Positions 26,542-34,836 of a stretch of 46,552 nucleotides of DNA are shown here, piece by piece. Numbering within the stretch: the first letter of the stretch is position 1; the number at the start of each line of letters is the position of its first letter. The DNA is from Rs1 sp034111875. GTDB taxonomy: Bacteria; Pseudomonadota; Gammaproteobacteria; Pseudomonadales; Balneatricaceae. The position numbers and the translations under genes are program-made. The notes beneath the pieces are model-generated. The model saw only the letters and a program-made list of their open reading frames with translations, was not told where the DNA came from and ran no database searches. The stretch lies in contig JAWUWK010000059.1 in NCBI GenBank assembly GCA_034111875.1, forward strand, positions 1 to 46,552. Direction: 5' to 3'.

Positions 26542-26570
26542 TTGACCTTCATTTGCAAAATACCTAAAAT
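26542..26570 (+). promoter_or_regulatory. Sigma-70-like promoter of zwf-pgl-eda
   Basis: TTGACC (26542-26547) and TAAAAT (26565-26570) are separated by exactly 17 bases, close to the sigma-70 consensus. The start codon of zwf follows 41 bases after the -10 box. The HexR-like palindrome directly upstream suggests control of this promoter. Confidence 0.6.
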
Positions 26571-26611
26571 ACTTTATAAATCTAGTTTAATTACAAGAAA
26601 TAGAGTTGACG

Positions 26612-28084
26612 ATGAATAAACCTACAGCTACGGACATTATAATTTTTGGCGCCTTGGGTGATTTAGCACAACGTAAACTACTCCCCTCGCTCTATAATTT
26701 AGAAAAAGACTTACTCTTACCTGAAGGCAGTAGAGTTTTTTGTTTAGCCAGGAAAAACATTGATAACACTGAGTTTCTGCACACAACGGCTAAGCAATTA
26801 AAAAAATATATAAACACAGACAGATTAGATGACACTACAGTTTCGCGCTTGTTAGATAGAATCACCTTCATTCAACTCGATTTCACCAATCCAGATGACT
26901 TTCAAGGTTTGCAATCACTATTGGATTCGCTGCCTTCTCAGCAGCGAATTTTCTACTATGCTAGCGCTGCTGAATTTTTCGGTATGATTAGCCAGCACCT
27001 CGATCAAAGTGGATGTTTAACGCCAGATAGTAGGGTGGTACTTGAAAAACCTTTAGGTTTTAATAAAGAGTCTTCCAGTGTGATCAATCAACAAGTAGGT
27101 CAATACTTTAGTGAACAGAAAATATATAGAATAGATCATTACCTGGGTAAAGAAACAGTGCAAAATCTACTAGCGCTGCGTTTCGCCAACCCTCTGTTTG
27201 GCTCGCAGTGGAATCAAAACCACATTTCACATATTGAAATAACCATAGCTGAATCGGTTGGCATAGAAGGTCGCTGGAGCTATTTCGATAAAGCGGGCCA
27301 AATGCGGGACATGGTACAAAACCATTTACTGCAATTACTGGCTCTAGTCGCGATGGACCCACCCGATGATTTATCAGCGGACAACATTCGCGATCAAAAA
27401 GTAAAAATTCTTAAACAGTTAAAGCCTATAGGTCCCGATCAGCAAAAAACGTCTGTTGTGTGTGGCCAATACGACAGCGGCAATAATGGCAAAAAGATGC
27501 TGATGGGTTACAACAACGAACCTGGCGCTCAAGGCATTAGCGACACTGAAACATTCGTCGCAATCCGAGCTGAAATAAGTAACTGGAGATGGGCTGGCGT
27601 GCCTTTTTATCTTAGAACCGGTAAGCGAATGCAGCAAAAGCAAACGCAAATAATTATCCATTTCAAACAGCAGCCACATTTTATTTTTGACCCACAACAG
27701 CGTAATTTAGCCAGTAATAAATTGGTTTTAAGCTTACAACCTAACGAAGGTGTTTCACTACAAGTTCAAACTAAGTCACCGGGAATTAATAATGATATTC
27801 AAATTCAAGCTACCGAACTTGATCTCAATTTCAGTAAAGAATTTGGTGATACTCGTATTCCAAATGCCTATGAGCGATTGTTTTATGAGGTAATTAAAGG
27901 CAATCAATACTTATTTGTTAGACGTGATGAAATAGAACACGCTTGGGCTTGGTGTGACAATATTATGCAACACTGGAACACAAGTGAGCATGTTTTACAC
28001 AAATATCCAGCCGGTAGCTGGGGTCCAGTGGAATCAGAAATAATTATTCGCAATGATAATAGACAGTGGTATGGAGCTAATTAG
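26612..28084 (+). CDS. zwf: Glucose-6-phosphate 1-dehydrogenase
   Basis: This oxidises glucose-6-phosphate to 6-phosphogluconolactone with NADP(+) or NAD(+). The 490-residue chain has the coenzyme motif IIIFGALGDLAQRKLLPSLY at the N-terminus, VLEKPLGFN, the substrate signature RIDHYLGKETVQN (His176 within it), DMVQNHLLQLLALVAM with the usual catalytic His, and WAGVPFYLRTGKRM. I start at ATG 26612; the TTG two codons earlier is a less likely start. It is the first gene of zwf-pgl-eda, one base ahead of pgl, and is divergent from hexR. The gene is intact and of normal length. Confidence 0.96.
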   Translation: MNKPTATDIIIFGALGDLAQRKLLPSLYNLEKDLLLPEGSRVFCLARKNIDNTEFLHTTAKQLKKYINTDRLDDTTVSRLLDRITFIQLDFTNPDDFQGLQSLLDSLPSQQRIFYYASAAEFFGMISQHLDQSGCLTPDSRVVLEKPLGFNKESSSVINQQVGQYFSEQKIYRIDHYLGKETVQNLLALRFANPLFGSQWNQNHISHIEITIAESVGIEGRWSYFDKAGQMRDMVQNHLLQLLALVAMDPPDDLSADNIRDQKVKILKQLKPIGPDQQKTSVVCGQYDSGNNGKKMLMGYNNEPGAQGISDTETFVAIRAEISNWRWAGVPFYLRTGKRMQQKQTQIIIHFKQQPHFIFDPQQRNLASNKLVLSLQPNEGVSLQVQTKSPGINNDIQIQATELDLNFSKEFGDTRIPNAYERLFYEVIKGNQYLFVRRDEIEHAWAWCDNIMQHWNTSEHVLHKYPAGSWGPVESEIIIRNDNRQWYGAN

Positions 28085-28085
28085 A

Positions 28086-28775
28086 ATGACTGCGCTAAAC
28101 AATGTTAATTTCCTCTCATTTGTAGAACTTGAAGAACAGAGCCAGCACTTGGCGCAAACCGTTGCCGATTCATTGCAACAGAAAATTAACATTAAGCACT
28201 GCGCCACTTTAGCTGTATCAGGTGGCAGTACGCCTAAACGATTATTTGAAATACTCAGTGAAATCGATATCCAATGGCAGAAGGTGACCATTTCCTTAGT
28301 TGATGACCGCTGGCTATCCCCCCGACATGAAGACAGTAACCAGCGCTTGGTAGAGCAGAATTTGCTACAAAACAAAGCTAATAAAGCTAACTTTATTAGC
28401 TTTTTTCAGCCTGATACTAATGCTTTTGATGCCATTTCAGCAATCAACACTAAATTTTCAGGCTATAGGCCTGATGTGATTTTACTGGGTATGGGTAATG
28501 ATGGGCACACCGCGTCACTCTTCCCCTGCAGCCAACAAATTACTGAAGGCTTATCGACAAAAGAAACTTACTTAGCCGTTGAACCGACAACAGCTGCTTA
28601 TACTCGAGTGAGCCTGAGCGCAAACACAATCAGTGGCGCAGAACATATTTTTCTACAACTCAAAGGGGATGATAAAAAAGCCACTTTGCAAAATGCCCTA
28701 TCCGGACAAGATGAAAAGAGCATGCCAATCAGGCGCTTTTTAAAGAGTAATATTACGGTACTTTGGTGCCCATAG
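28086..28775 (+). CDS. pgl: 6-phosphogluconolactonase (DevB type)
   Basis: This hydrolyses 6-phosphogluconolactone to 6-phosphogluconate. The 229-residue protein has TLAVSGGSTPKRLFEIL (about 37-53), ISLVDDRWLSPRHEDSN and LLGMGNDGHTASLFPC, the three standard phosphosugar-binding motifs of the glucosamine-6-phosphate isomerase/6-phosphogluconolactonase fold. The frame is open from 28053, but ATG 28086 is the likely start: it lies one base after the zwf stop, GGAG is nine bases upstream, and the family begins there. That spacing implies translational coupling. eda follows 13 bases downstream. Confidence 0.94.
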   Translation: MTALNNVNFLSFVELEEQSQHLAQTVADSLQQKINIKHCATLAVSGGSTPKRLFEILSEIDIQWQKVTISLVDDRWLSPRHEDSNQRLVEQNLLQNKANKANFISFFQPDTNAFDAISAINTKFSGYRPDVILLGMGNDGHTASLFPCSQQITEGLSTKETYLAVEPTTAAYTRVSLSANTISGAEHIFLQLKGDDKKATLQNALSGQDEKSMPIRRFLKSNITVLWCP

Positions 28776-28788
28776 GAGAAAGTTAACG

Positions 28789-29439
28789 ATGTGGACTGAT
28801 AGACAAAACATTCCATTAATAGATGATTTTTGTAACCAATCTCCGATTATTCCAGTCGTTGCAATTGAATCGTCTGAAGACGCTATTCCCCTTGCTGAGG
28901 CGCTGCTTGCAGGTGGCATAAACGTCATAGAAATCACTTTGAGAACAGAGGCCGCTCTTAAATCAATAGAATTGATTGCCAAGCACTTAACTGCAATGAA
29001 AGTGGCGGCTGGCACTGTGTTGAATCCAGAGCAATATCAACAATCTATTGATGCTGGTGCACAATTTGTGATCAGCCCAGGCATAACCCATAACTTATTG
29101 CTTAAAGGACAAGACAATCCAGTGCCCTTATTACCAGGAGTGAGCAGCGCCTCTGAACTAATGCACATCATTGATCTCGGATATTCGCGGAGCAAATTTT
29201 TCCCCGCTGAAGCCGCCGGTTCAATTGCGATGCTTAGAGCCCTATACGGGCCGTTCAAACAGGTAAAATTTTGCCCGACAGGCGGTATAACACAAGATAA
29301 TGCGAGGTCGTTCTTGGGCTTAAGTAATGTCATGTGCGTAGGCGGATCCTGGCTATCCCCTAAAGCGTTAATAGCGCAAAAGCAATGGCAAGAAATCACT
29401 AATATTACCCGACAAAGTTTGGAAAAGATTAATGCTTAA
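28789..29439 (+). CDS. eda: KDPG/KHG aldolase (Entner-Doudoroff)
   Basis: Eda cleaves 2-keto-3-deoxy-6-phosphogluconate to pyruvate and glyceraldehyde-3-phosphate. It is a 216-residue class I aldolase; Lys136 in KFFPAEAAGS is the Schiff-base lysine, and Glu in VIEITLRTEAAL is the general acid/base residue. ISPGI, LLPGVSS and CPTGGI supply the phosphate- and substrate-binding loops. ATG 28789 has AGGAG ten bases upstream. It completes the zwf-pgl-eda operon, while edd sits with glk on the other side of hexR. A strong hairpin with a T-run follows at 29554. Intact. Confidence 0.95.
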   Translation: MWTDRQNIPLIDDFCNQSPIIPVVAIESSEDAIPLAEALLAGGINVIEITLRTEAALKSIELIAKHLTAMKVAAGTVLNPEQYQQSIDAGAQFVISPGITHNLLLKGQDNPVPLLPGVSSASELMHIIDLGYSRSKFFPAEAAGSIAMLRALYGPFKQVKFCPTGGITQDNARSFLGLSNVMCVGGSWLSPKALIAQKQWQEITNITRQSLEKINA

Positions 29440-29553
29440 ACTCTGTTGGTGATGCTCGATTTCATCCTGTATTTCACTTAACCGGTCGCTTGCAAGAATA
29501 TCATTTACTTTAGGTACAACGATTAACGAGCAAACCCCATTTTTAAGCGAACT

Positions 29554-29581
29554 GGCAATTAGTTTAATTGCCGGATTTTTT
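29554..29581 (+). terminator. Rho-independent terminator of zwf-pgl-eda
   Basis: GGCAATTA (29554-29561) pairs perfectly with TAATTGCC (29565-29572) over a 3-base loop, followed by GGA and six T's (29576-29581). This is a good intrinsic terminator for the plus strand, 115 bases after eda. It also lies just past the stop of the convergent IclR gene, though the T-run faces only the plus-strand direction. Confidence 0.8.
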
Positions 29582-29603
29582 CACTGGCGACCCAACAACC
29601 TTC

Positions 29604-30425
29604 CTACAACCTCGGCCAACAACCACCAATAAATGCGGTTATTTGCTGAGCACTGCGCTTTACTTTTTCACCTAATAGAGCCGCTTTCTCATCATCAATT
29701 CGTGCCAGTGGCCCCGATACAGAAATAGCGGCGATAGGATAACTTTTTTCATCGTATAAGCAGGCGGCGACACAGCGTAACCCCACCGCATGTTCTTGAT
29801 CATCAAATGCCCAACCTTGGGCAGAGATTTGCGCAAGAACCGCCTTTAGCTCAGATTGAGCGGTAATAGTCCAAGGAGTTATTTTTGTTAGCTGTAGTTG
29901 TGCCAACTGCTCTAGTTGCTCTATTTTGGGCAGTGCGGCTAAAATAGTCTTACCCACCCCAGAGGCATGAAGCGGTGAGCGACTACCTAGAGGAACCATC
30001 ATGCGCATCATTTCATTACATTGTTGCTGGGCGATGATAACCGTATGATCTCCTTGTAAAATCGACAAATTAGAGGTTTCACCAACCTCTTCAACTAAAT
30101 GTTGCATCGTCGGCAAAGCTTGCCTGACAATGTCCCTATTGGCTAAAAACGCATTGCCTATCTTAAAACCTGTGGTTCCCACAAACCAGAGCTCTTGGGC
30201 TACTTCTTGACGCACAAAACCCTGCGCTTGCAAGGTAGTCAGCAATCGGTGTGCTGTCGACACTGGTAAGCCAACCTGTTCAGACAAGTCGGTCAACAAT
30301 ACCCCTGCCCTCGCCTCAGATATTTTTTCCAAAAGCGCCAAGCCACGTGACAAAGATTGCACTTGACCGTTGGTTTTTTTAGCCGTTGCTGGCCGACCCG
30401 CTTTACTCTTATTATTTAAATTCAA
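29604..30425 (-). CDS. IclR-family transcriptional regulator
   Basis: This 273-residue protein has an IclR layout: a basic N-terminal tail (KAGRPATAKK), a winged helix-turn-helix (QSLSRGLALLEKISEAR, then LSEQVGLPVSTAHRLLTTL at about 45-63), and a C-terminal GAF-like effector domain with ILQGDHTVIIAQQQC, MVPLGSRSPLHASGVGKTIL and CLYDEKSYPIAAISVSGP. IclR members sense small acids such as glyoxylate, KDG or aromatic compounds. It converges on the eda operon. KdgR-like control of sugar-acid use is possible by position, but the ligand is not readable from sequence. The ATG is at 30425; intact. Confidence 0.88.
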   Translation of the reverse strand: MNLNNKSKAGRPATAKKTNGQVQSLSRGLALLEKISEARAGVLLTDLSEQVGLPVSTAHRLLTTLQAQGFVRQEVAQELWFVGTTGFKIGNAFLANRDIVRQALPTMQHLVEEVGETSNLSILQGDHTVIIAQQQCNEMMRMMVPLGSRSPLHASGVGKTILAALPKIEQLEQLAQLQLTKITPWTITAQSELKAVLAQISAQGWAFDDQEHAVGLRCVAACLYDEKSYPIAAISVSGPLARIDDEKAALLGEKVKRSAQQITAFIGGCWPRL

Positions 30426-30804
30426 TGGTTATCTACTTGGTAAGTTTATAAGTCGCTAATTCGCAGACTATTACTCCAAAAACGTGGCATATTAGCTAAG
30501 ACCTCGGCATAACGATTACATTTGTAAATACGTCTTTAAAAAAATTTTAAAATGCTTATTTACTAAAGAAAACTCCGCTTTAGGTTTTTTTTGACTAATT
30601 TTCACTTCATCGGCAACGTTATGCAAAAGTCTCAATATACTATTTATATCGACATGGATGCCGATCAAACCACTAAGTTTGTTGACTCTATTGAAAATGG
30701 TAGCAGTCGACAGTCAATAAAAAATCATTACATTTGCGGCCTGAAATATGAGTCAGCACTTAACTAGCGTAGAAAAATATGTGGCTTTATCGCATAATCC
30801 CGCT
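30426..30804. other. Intergenic region with one tiny open frame
   Basis: These 379 bases lie upstream of the IclR gene and downstream of upp, both on the minus strand. On the plus strand an ATG at 30621 opens 48 codons to TAG 30765-30767, starting MQKSQYTIYIDMDADQTTKF. The IYIDMD start faintly recalls HAD-type 'IDMDG' phosphatase openings, so this may be a short gene relic; there is no ribosome site and I would not call it a gene. The rest shows nothing recognisable beyond A/T runs. Confidence 0.3.
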
Positions 30805-31431
30805 TTATTTAGTACCAAAAATTTTATCACCGGCATCACCTAAACCTGGAATAATATAGCCCTGTTCATTAAGGTGGCTATCGACAGCTGCCGTGAATAG
30901 ATCTACATCGGGGTGGGCTGCTTTTACTTTTTCAATACCTTCTGGAGCGGCTACTAAAACTAGGGCCCTAATGCTTTGACAGCCGGCCTTTTTTAGCATG
31001 TCAATGGTGGCTATCATTGAGCCGCCAGTAGCTAGCATTGGATCGACAATTAACGCTAAACGCTCCTCAATATCGTGGGCTAGTTTTTCAAAGTAAGGAA
31101 CAGGCTCCAAGGTCTTTTCATCTCGATATAAACCAACTACCGAAATTTTCGCACTGGGCACTAGCTCCAATACCCCATCTAGCATCCCTAAACCAGCCCT
31201 TAGAATAGGCACGGCGGTAATTTTCTTACCTTTGATACGCTCGGCAGTGATTTCACCACACCAACCCTCCAACTTATATTCTTCTAAAACTAAATCTTTA
31301 GTCGCCTCATAGGTAAGTAAACAACCTACTTCGCTGGATAACTGGCGAAAGGCTCTTGTGCTAATAGTGGCAGAGCGCATCAAGCCAATTTTGTGCTGTA
31401 TCAAAGGGTGCTTTATTTCATGTACGCTCAT
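30805..31431 (-). CDS. upp: Uracil phosphoribosyltransferase
   Basis: Upp salvages uracil to UMP using PRPP. The 208-residue protein is the normal length. Its PRPP loop is LIVDPMLATGGSM (about 127-139), and VPILRAGLGMLDG and the C-terminal YIIPGLGDAGDKIFGT (uracil binding) are typical. The ATG at 31431 is preceded by GAGAGCGAGA, an adequate ribosome site. It is the last gene of a minus-strand run, rpe-mepM-DUF2333-upp, 92 bases after the DUF2333 gene, and probably has its own promoter there. Intact. Confidence 0.95.
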   Translation of the reverse strand: MSVHEIKHPLIQHKIGLMRSATISTRAFRQLSSEVGCLLTYEATKDLVLEEYKLEGWCGEITAERIKGKKITAVPILRAGLGMLDGVLELVPSAKISVVGLYRDEKTLEPVPYFEKLAHDIEERLALIVDPMLATGGSMIATIDMLKKAGCQSIRALVLVAAPEGIEKVKAAHPDVDLFTAAVDSHLNEQGYIIPGLGDAGDKIFGTK

Positions 31432-31523
31432 TCTCGCTCTCTCTTCTGTTATACATTGTGTATCAATTAAATGTTAAGGCTTTATCTCCTAGAGATAGCC
31501 TTAGTTATTAAACCTTTTAAAGG

Positions 31524-32558
31524 TTAGCCTTGAGACAAGAGCCTCCTCAAGTCAATAATCGCGGCATTAGCCCGGGTTATATAAGATGACATCACTAAAG
31601 AATGATTGGCCCACAGGCCGAACTCAGAGCCGTTCAGAATCAGCGGGCTCCAGATAAATTCTTGAGTCGCCTCTAACTCTCTTATAATTTGTAATAAACT
31701 TATACGTGCATTTTTCTTTTCTAGTACAGATGAAAAGTCTCTATCGATCGCTTTTAACAAATACACTAATGCCCAAGCAGAGCCGCGGGCCTCATAAAAC
31801 ACATCATCAATTTTATTCCAAGGGGTTTTTACTTCTAGCAATTGGTTGCTTACTGTTGATTGAGACGCCTCAGCATCGCCTGCTAAATCGGTATTAATGC
31901 GCCGCTGACCCACACTGGCACTTAATTTTTGAGACAAGCTGCCGAGTCGAGTGCTCACTTCTGCTAGCCAATTGTTTAGGTTATCAGCACGCGCGTAAAA
32001 CTGCGCATCTTGAATGTTTGGATCTTGCAAGCGCTGACGATAATTTTTAAGCGCTTTGAGCGATTTTTTGTACTCCGCTTCCGTCGCCGGGAATAGCCAA
32101 CTATTATTATTAAAATGTAAGCTGGGCTCGGCTTTGATTAAATCCTTATCTTCCGTTGACTGAGACTGGGAGCGGCTAAAATCTTTGCGCATAGCCCTCG
32201 CCATATCTCTAGCCTGAACTAACACGCCGAACTCCCAGCGCGGCATGTTATCCATCCAAATCCCAGGCAACGTTTTATCATTGCTCAGATAGCCACCAGG
32301 TTTAGTTAATAAGGTTTCAGTGATTTGGATCAATGCATCGACGGTTGCCGCGCCAGTCACAGACTGTTTCTCGCCCAAAGTCACAGTGTTGTCTAAATTA
32401 ATTTCACGCGGCGCGCCACTCCAGTAGACAGCGAGGGATGTAGATACAACCACGTAGATGACCAACAAGAGAAGAATAATTTTAACTAATTTACTTAGCT
32501 GGAAAAAACTTACCAGAAAATCCCAAATTCCAAACCAAAGACGTTGTATATAATCCAA
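31524..32558 (-). CDS. DUF2333 family membrane protein
   Basis: This 344-residue protein has one N-terminal membrane helix (KIILLLLVIYVVVSTSLAVY, about 26-45) and a large extracytoplasmic helical domain, matching the DUF2333 family of proteobacterial proteins with no known function. Recognisable segments are GGYLSNDKTLPGIWMDNMP, WEFGVLVQARDMARAMRKDF, and GSAWALVYLLKAIDRDFSSV. Its start is TTG at 32558, with AGGAAG six bases upstream. It follows the M23 peptidase gene by 88 bases on the same strand, so an envelope role is plausible but inferred from position only. Intact. Confidence 0.82.
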   Translation of the reverse strand: MDYIQRLWFGIWDFLVSFFQLSKLVKIILLLLVIYVVVSTSLAVYWSGAPREINLDNTVTLGEKQSVTGAATVDALIQITETLLTKPGGYLSNDKTLPGIWMDNMPRWEFGVLVQARDMARAMRKDFSRSQSQSTEDKDLIKAEPSLHFNNNSWLFPATEAEYKKSLKALKNYRQRLQDPNIQDAQFYARADNLNNWLAEVSTRLGSLSQKLSASVGQRRINTDLAGDAEASQSTVSNQLLEVKTPWNKIDDVFYEARGSAWALVYLLKAIDRDFSSVLEKKNARISLLQIIRELEATQEFIWSPLILNGSEFGLWANHSLVMSSYITRANAAIIDLRRLLSQG

Positions 32559-32646
32559 AATAACTTCCTTTCCTTGTGTTACAGTATTGCTGTTAGGGAA
32601 CAGGGATCGCGTCTAACAAAGTGTTTTCGACTGATTACCGTGTTCA

Positions 32647-33993
32647 TTAGCTGCTGTTCGATTTACTGACGCTAAGACCACTCAAGCTTTCATTTTCCAT
32701 CATTTTAACTAAATCAGAGACCCGCCTTTTAAAGGCTAGCATCGACTTACGGTCGATTCCAATCGCTATAGGCACATTTTTGCCCATCGCATTAATTGGC
32801 TTTTTATTGACATGAAACTCGTAATGCAAATGCGCACCAGTGGATGCACCTGTATTACCACTGAGGGCTATTTTCTGACCGCGTTTAACCCTTTGGCCTT
32901 TTCGCACTAAAGATTTACTTAAATGCAAAAAGCGTGTTCTATATTTATTACTGTGCTGTATTTCAATGTACAAGCCGGCATATTTATGTCTGACCACTCT
33001 TTTTACTTCACCATCACCTGGCGCATAAATACCTGTTCCTATTGGCACGGCAAAATCAGTGCCATTATGCGGGCGCACTAAACCGGTGATAGGATGCCTT
33101 CTGCGGGGATTAAAGTTAGAAGATATTCGGTATCTTTTCTTTAATGGAAAGCGACTAAACGCCCTTTCTAAACCTTCACCATTACTGTCAAAATAGTTGC
33201 CCTTAAACGAGAAAACTGAATACTCTTGTCTGCGATTAAAAAACCGCACCCCTTCAATTCTAGTATTATTTGACGCTTTAGCACCTATAAACTGATTAGA
33301 AACAATTATTTGAAACTGATCGCCGGTGTGGATTTTTCTAAAATCAATTTTATTTTTTAACAGTCGCTTGACAATGCTTGCATCGTTTCGTGATAAGCCT
33401 AATGCCACGGCTTCGTCGTAAAAATTACTATTTTTTAGCACTTCACCTATAATACGGTTTTTTTTCCACTTCCCTTGCAAGAGAATTTCTTGATATTCAA
33501 AGCCGTCGCCATTGCGCTTAAAGACGACTTGATGCTCAATGCCTAATACTTGCTCCATTCTCGCCAGCACAATACCTTGGCTACCAAAATCATCACTGCC
33601 TGTGAGCCAAAATAAATACCTATCCCCGGGATTGATGACATCGAGAGTTAACACATCGGCGTCAGCTTCACGAATTTTGTTAAGCGTTTTAGACATTCTA
33701 AACTTACCAAAAGTGTGGCCTAAGGTCTCACCTTTTTTCACTACCCATTCATAATCAGGTAAATTTTGAGCTATTCCATCAAGCGCTGAGGCTTGCTCTT
33801 CGTTAACCACAAACTCAGGATCGAGTAGTGCGGGCAATGCAATGTCAACGGTTCCTGAATCACGACTTGTTGGATCAATCAACAAAGCTATAAACATTAC
33901 CAATAATACAGCAATCATATATTGATGCAGCTTTGGCAGCTTATTCAATACGTTTAGAATCAGTTTTAATCTAAGGGCTACTTCTTTCAACAT
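32647..33993 (-). CDS. mepM: M23 family murein endopeptidase (MepM/YebA-like)
   Basis: MepM-type enzymes cut peptide cross-links in peptidoglycan to allow wall growth. The 448-residue chain has a membrane anchor near residues 22-40 (YMIAVLLVMFIALLID), a LysM-like/OapA segment (YEWVVKKGETLGHTFGKF), and a C-terminal M23 (LytM) domain with the zinc ligands in RPHNGTDFAVP and GAHLHYEFHV. TGNTGASTG-like sequence (LSGNTGASTGAH) and DGEVKRVVRHKYAGLYIEI are typical. The start is ATG 33993. It follows rpe by 65 bases and precedes the DUF2333 gene. The D,D-endopeptidase role is inferred from family. Intact. Confidence 0.88.
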   Translation of the reverse strand: MLKEVALRLKLILNVLNKLPKLHQYMIAVLLVMFIALLIDPTSRDSGTVDIALPALLDPEFVVNEEQASALDGIAQNLPDYEWVVKKGETLGHTFGKFRMSKTLNKIREADADVLTLDVINPGDRYLFWLTGSDDFGSQGIVLARMEQVLGIEHQVVFKRNGDGFEYQEILLQGKWKKNRIIGEVLKNSNFYDEAVALGLSRNDASIVKRLLKNKIDFRKIHTGDQFQIIVSNQFIGAKASNNTRIEGVRFFNRRQEYSVFSFKGNYFDSNGEGLERAFSRFPLKKRYRISSNFNPRRRHPITGLVRPHNGTDFAVPIGTGIYAPGDGEVKRVVRHKYAGLYIEIQHSNKYRTRFLHLSKSLVRKGQRVKRGQKIALSGNTGASTGAHLHYEFHVNKKPINAMGKNVPIAIGIDRKSMLAFKRRVSDLVKMMENESLSGLSVSKSNSS

Positions 33994-34058
33994 CTCGCTT
34001 CATTCTATTCCATTAATATAAATCTTCTTTGCCATTATCTTAGTGCACACATCAGAAA

Positions 34059-34730
34059 TCAGTGTGTTTTGGCTAACTCATGACGCATCTTTTCGATGGT
34101 TTCAGCATAATTTGGGGTATTAAAAATAGCAGAACCTGCGACAAAAGTATCCGCGCCTGCAGCGGCCACTTGACCGATATTTTCAACGGTAACTCCGCCA
34201 TCTACCTCTAAGCGGATATCCAATTGCGCATCATCAATAATCTTCCTTACTTTAGCTATTTTCGTCAGGGTCGATGGGATGAACTTTTGACCACCGAAAC
34301 CTGGGTTGACAGACATCAACAAAATCATATCTAATTTTTCTAATACATGCTCTAGGTAATGCAGTGGCGTTGCTGGATTAAAGACTAACCCCGCCTTACA
34401 GCCAGCGGCTTTAATCATCTGTAAAGAGCGGTCAATATGTTCAGAAGCTTCAGGGTGAAAAGTGATATAAGTTGCTCCTGCATCGATAAACTGAGCGATC
34501 ATGCTATCAACAGGCTTGACCATTAAATGCACATCTATAGGCGCTTCGATACCGTATTTACGTAATGCACTGCAAACCATAGGCCCAATGGTTAGATTAG
34601 GTACGTAATGATTATCCATCACATCGAAATGCACAATATCGGCACCCGATGCCAGAACAGTCTCCACTTCCTCTCCTAGCTTAGCAAAATCAGCAGCCAA
34701 TATTGAAGGGGCTATTTTAAAATCTTTCAT
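34059..34730 (-). CDS. rpe: Ribulose-phosphate 3-epimerase
   Basis: Rpe interconverts ribulose-5-phosphate and xylulose-5-phosphate in the pentose phosphate pathway. The 223-residue TIM-barrel protein shows APSILAADFAKLGEEVE, the metal/active-site FDVMDNHYVPNLTIGP, HLMVKPVD, SVNPGFGGQKFIP and LEVDGGV with the catalytic Asp residues. The ATG at 34730 has AAGG seven bases upstream. It leads a minus-strand run into mepM and is divergent from the DUF3530 gene across 106 bases. With no oxidative gnd gene in this window, Rpe here serves the non-oxidative branch at least. Intact. Confidence 0.95.
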   Translation of the reverse strand: MKDFKIAPSILAADFAKLGEEVETVLASGADIVHFDVMDNHYVPNLTIGPMVCSALRKYGIEAPIDVHLMVKPVDSMIAQFIDAGATYITFHPEASEHIDRSLQMIKAAGCKAGLVFNPATPLHYLEHVLEKLDMILLMSVNPGFGGQKFIPSTLTKIAKVRKIIDDAQLDIRLEVDGGVTVENIGQVAAAGADTFVAGSAIFNTPNYAETIEKMRHELAKTH

Positions 34731-34836
34731 CGATGAGCCTTAATTATTTAGTTTCAATTATAGCCCCACATTGTATCTAAATGCCTGTCGTATTAATATC
34801 CTTAGACTTTTAATATTTGGCGATAATGATTTCTTT

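Noticed and set aside
30621..30767. 48-codon frame upstream of the IclR gene as a real small gene
   Set aside because: It has no ribosome site, no recognisable family and lies in AT-rich intergenic DNA.
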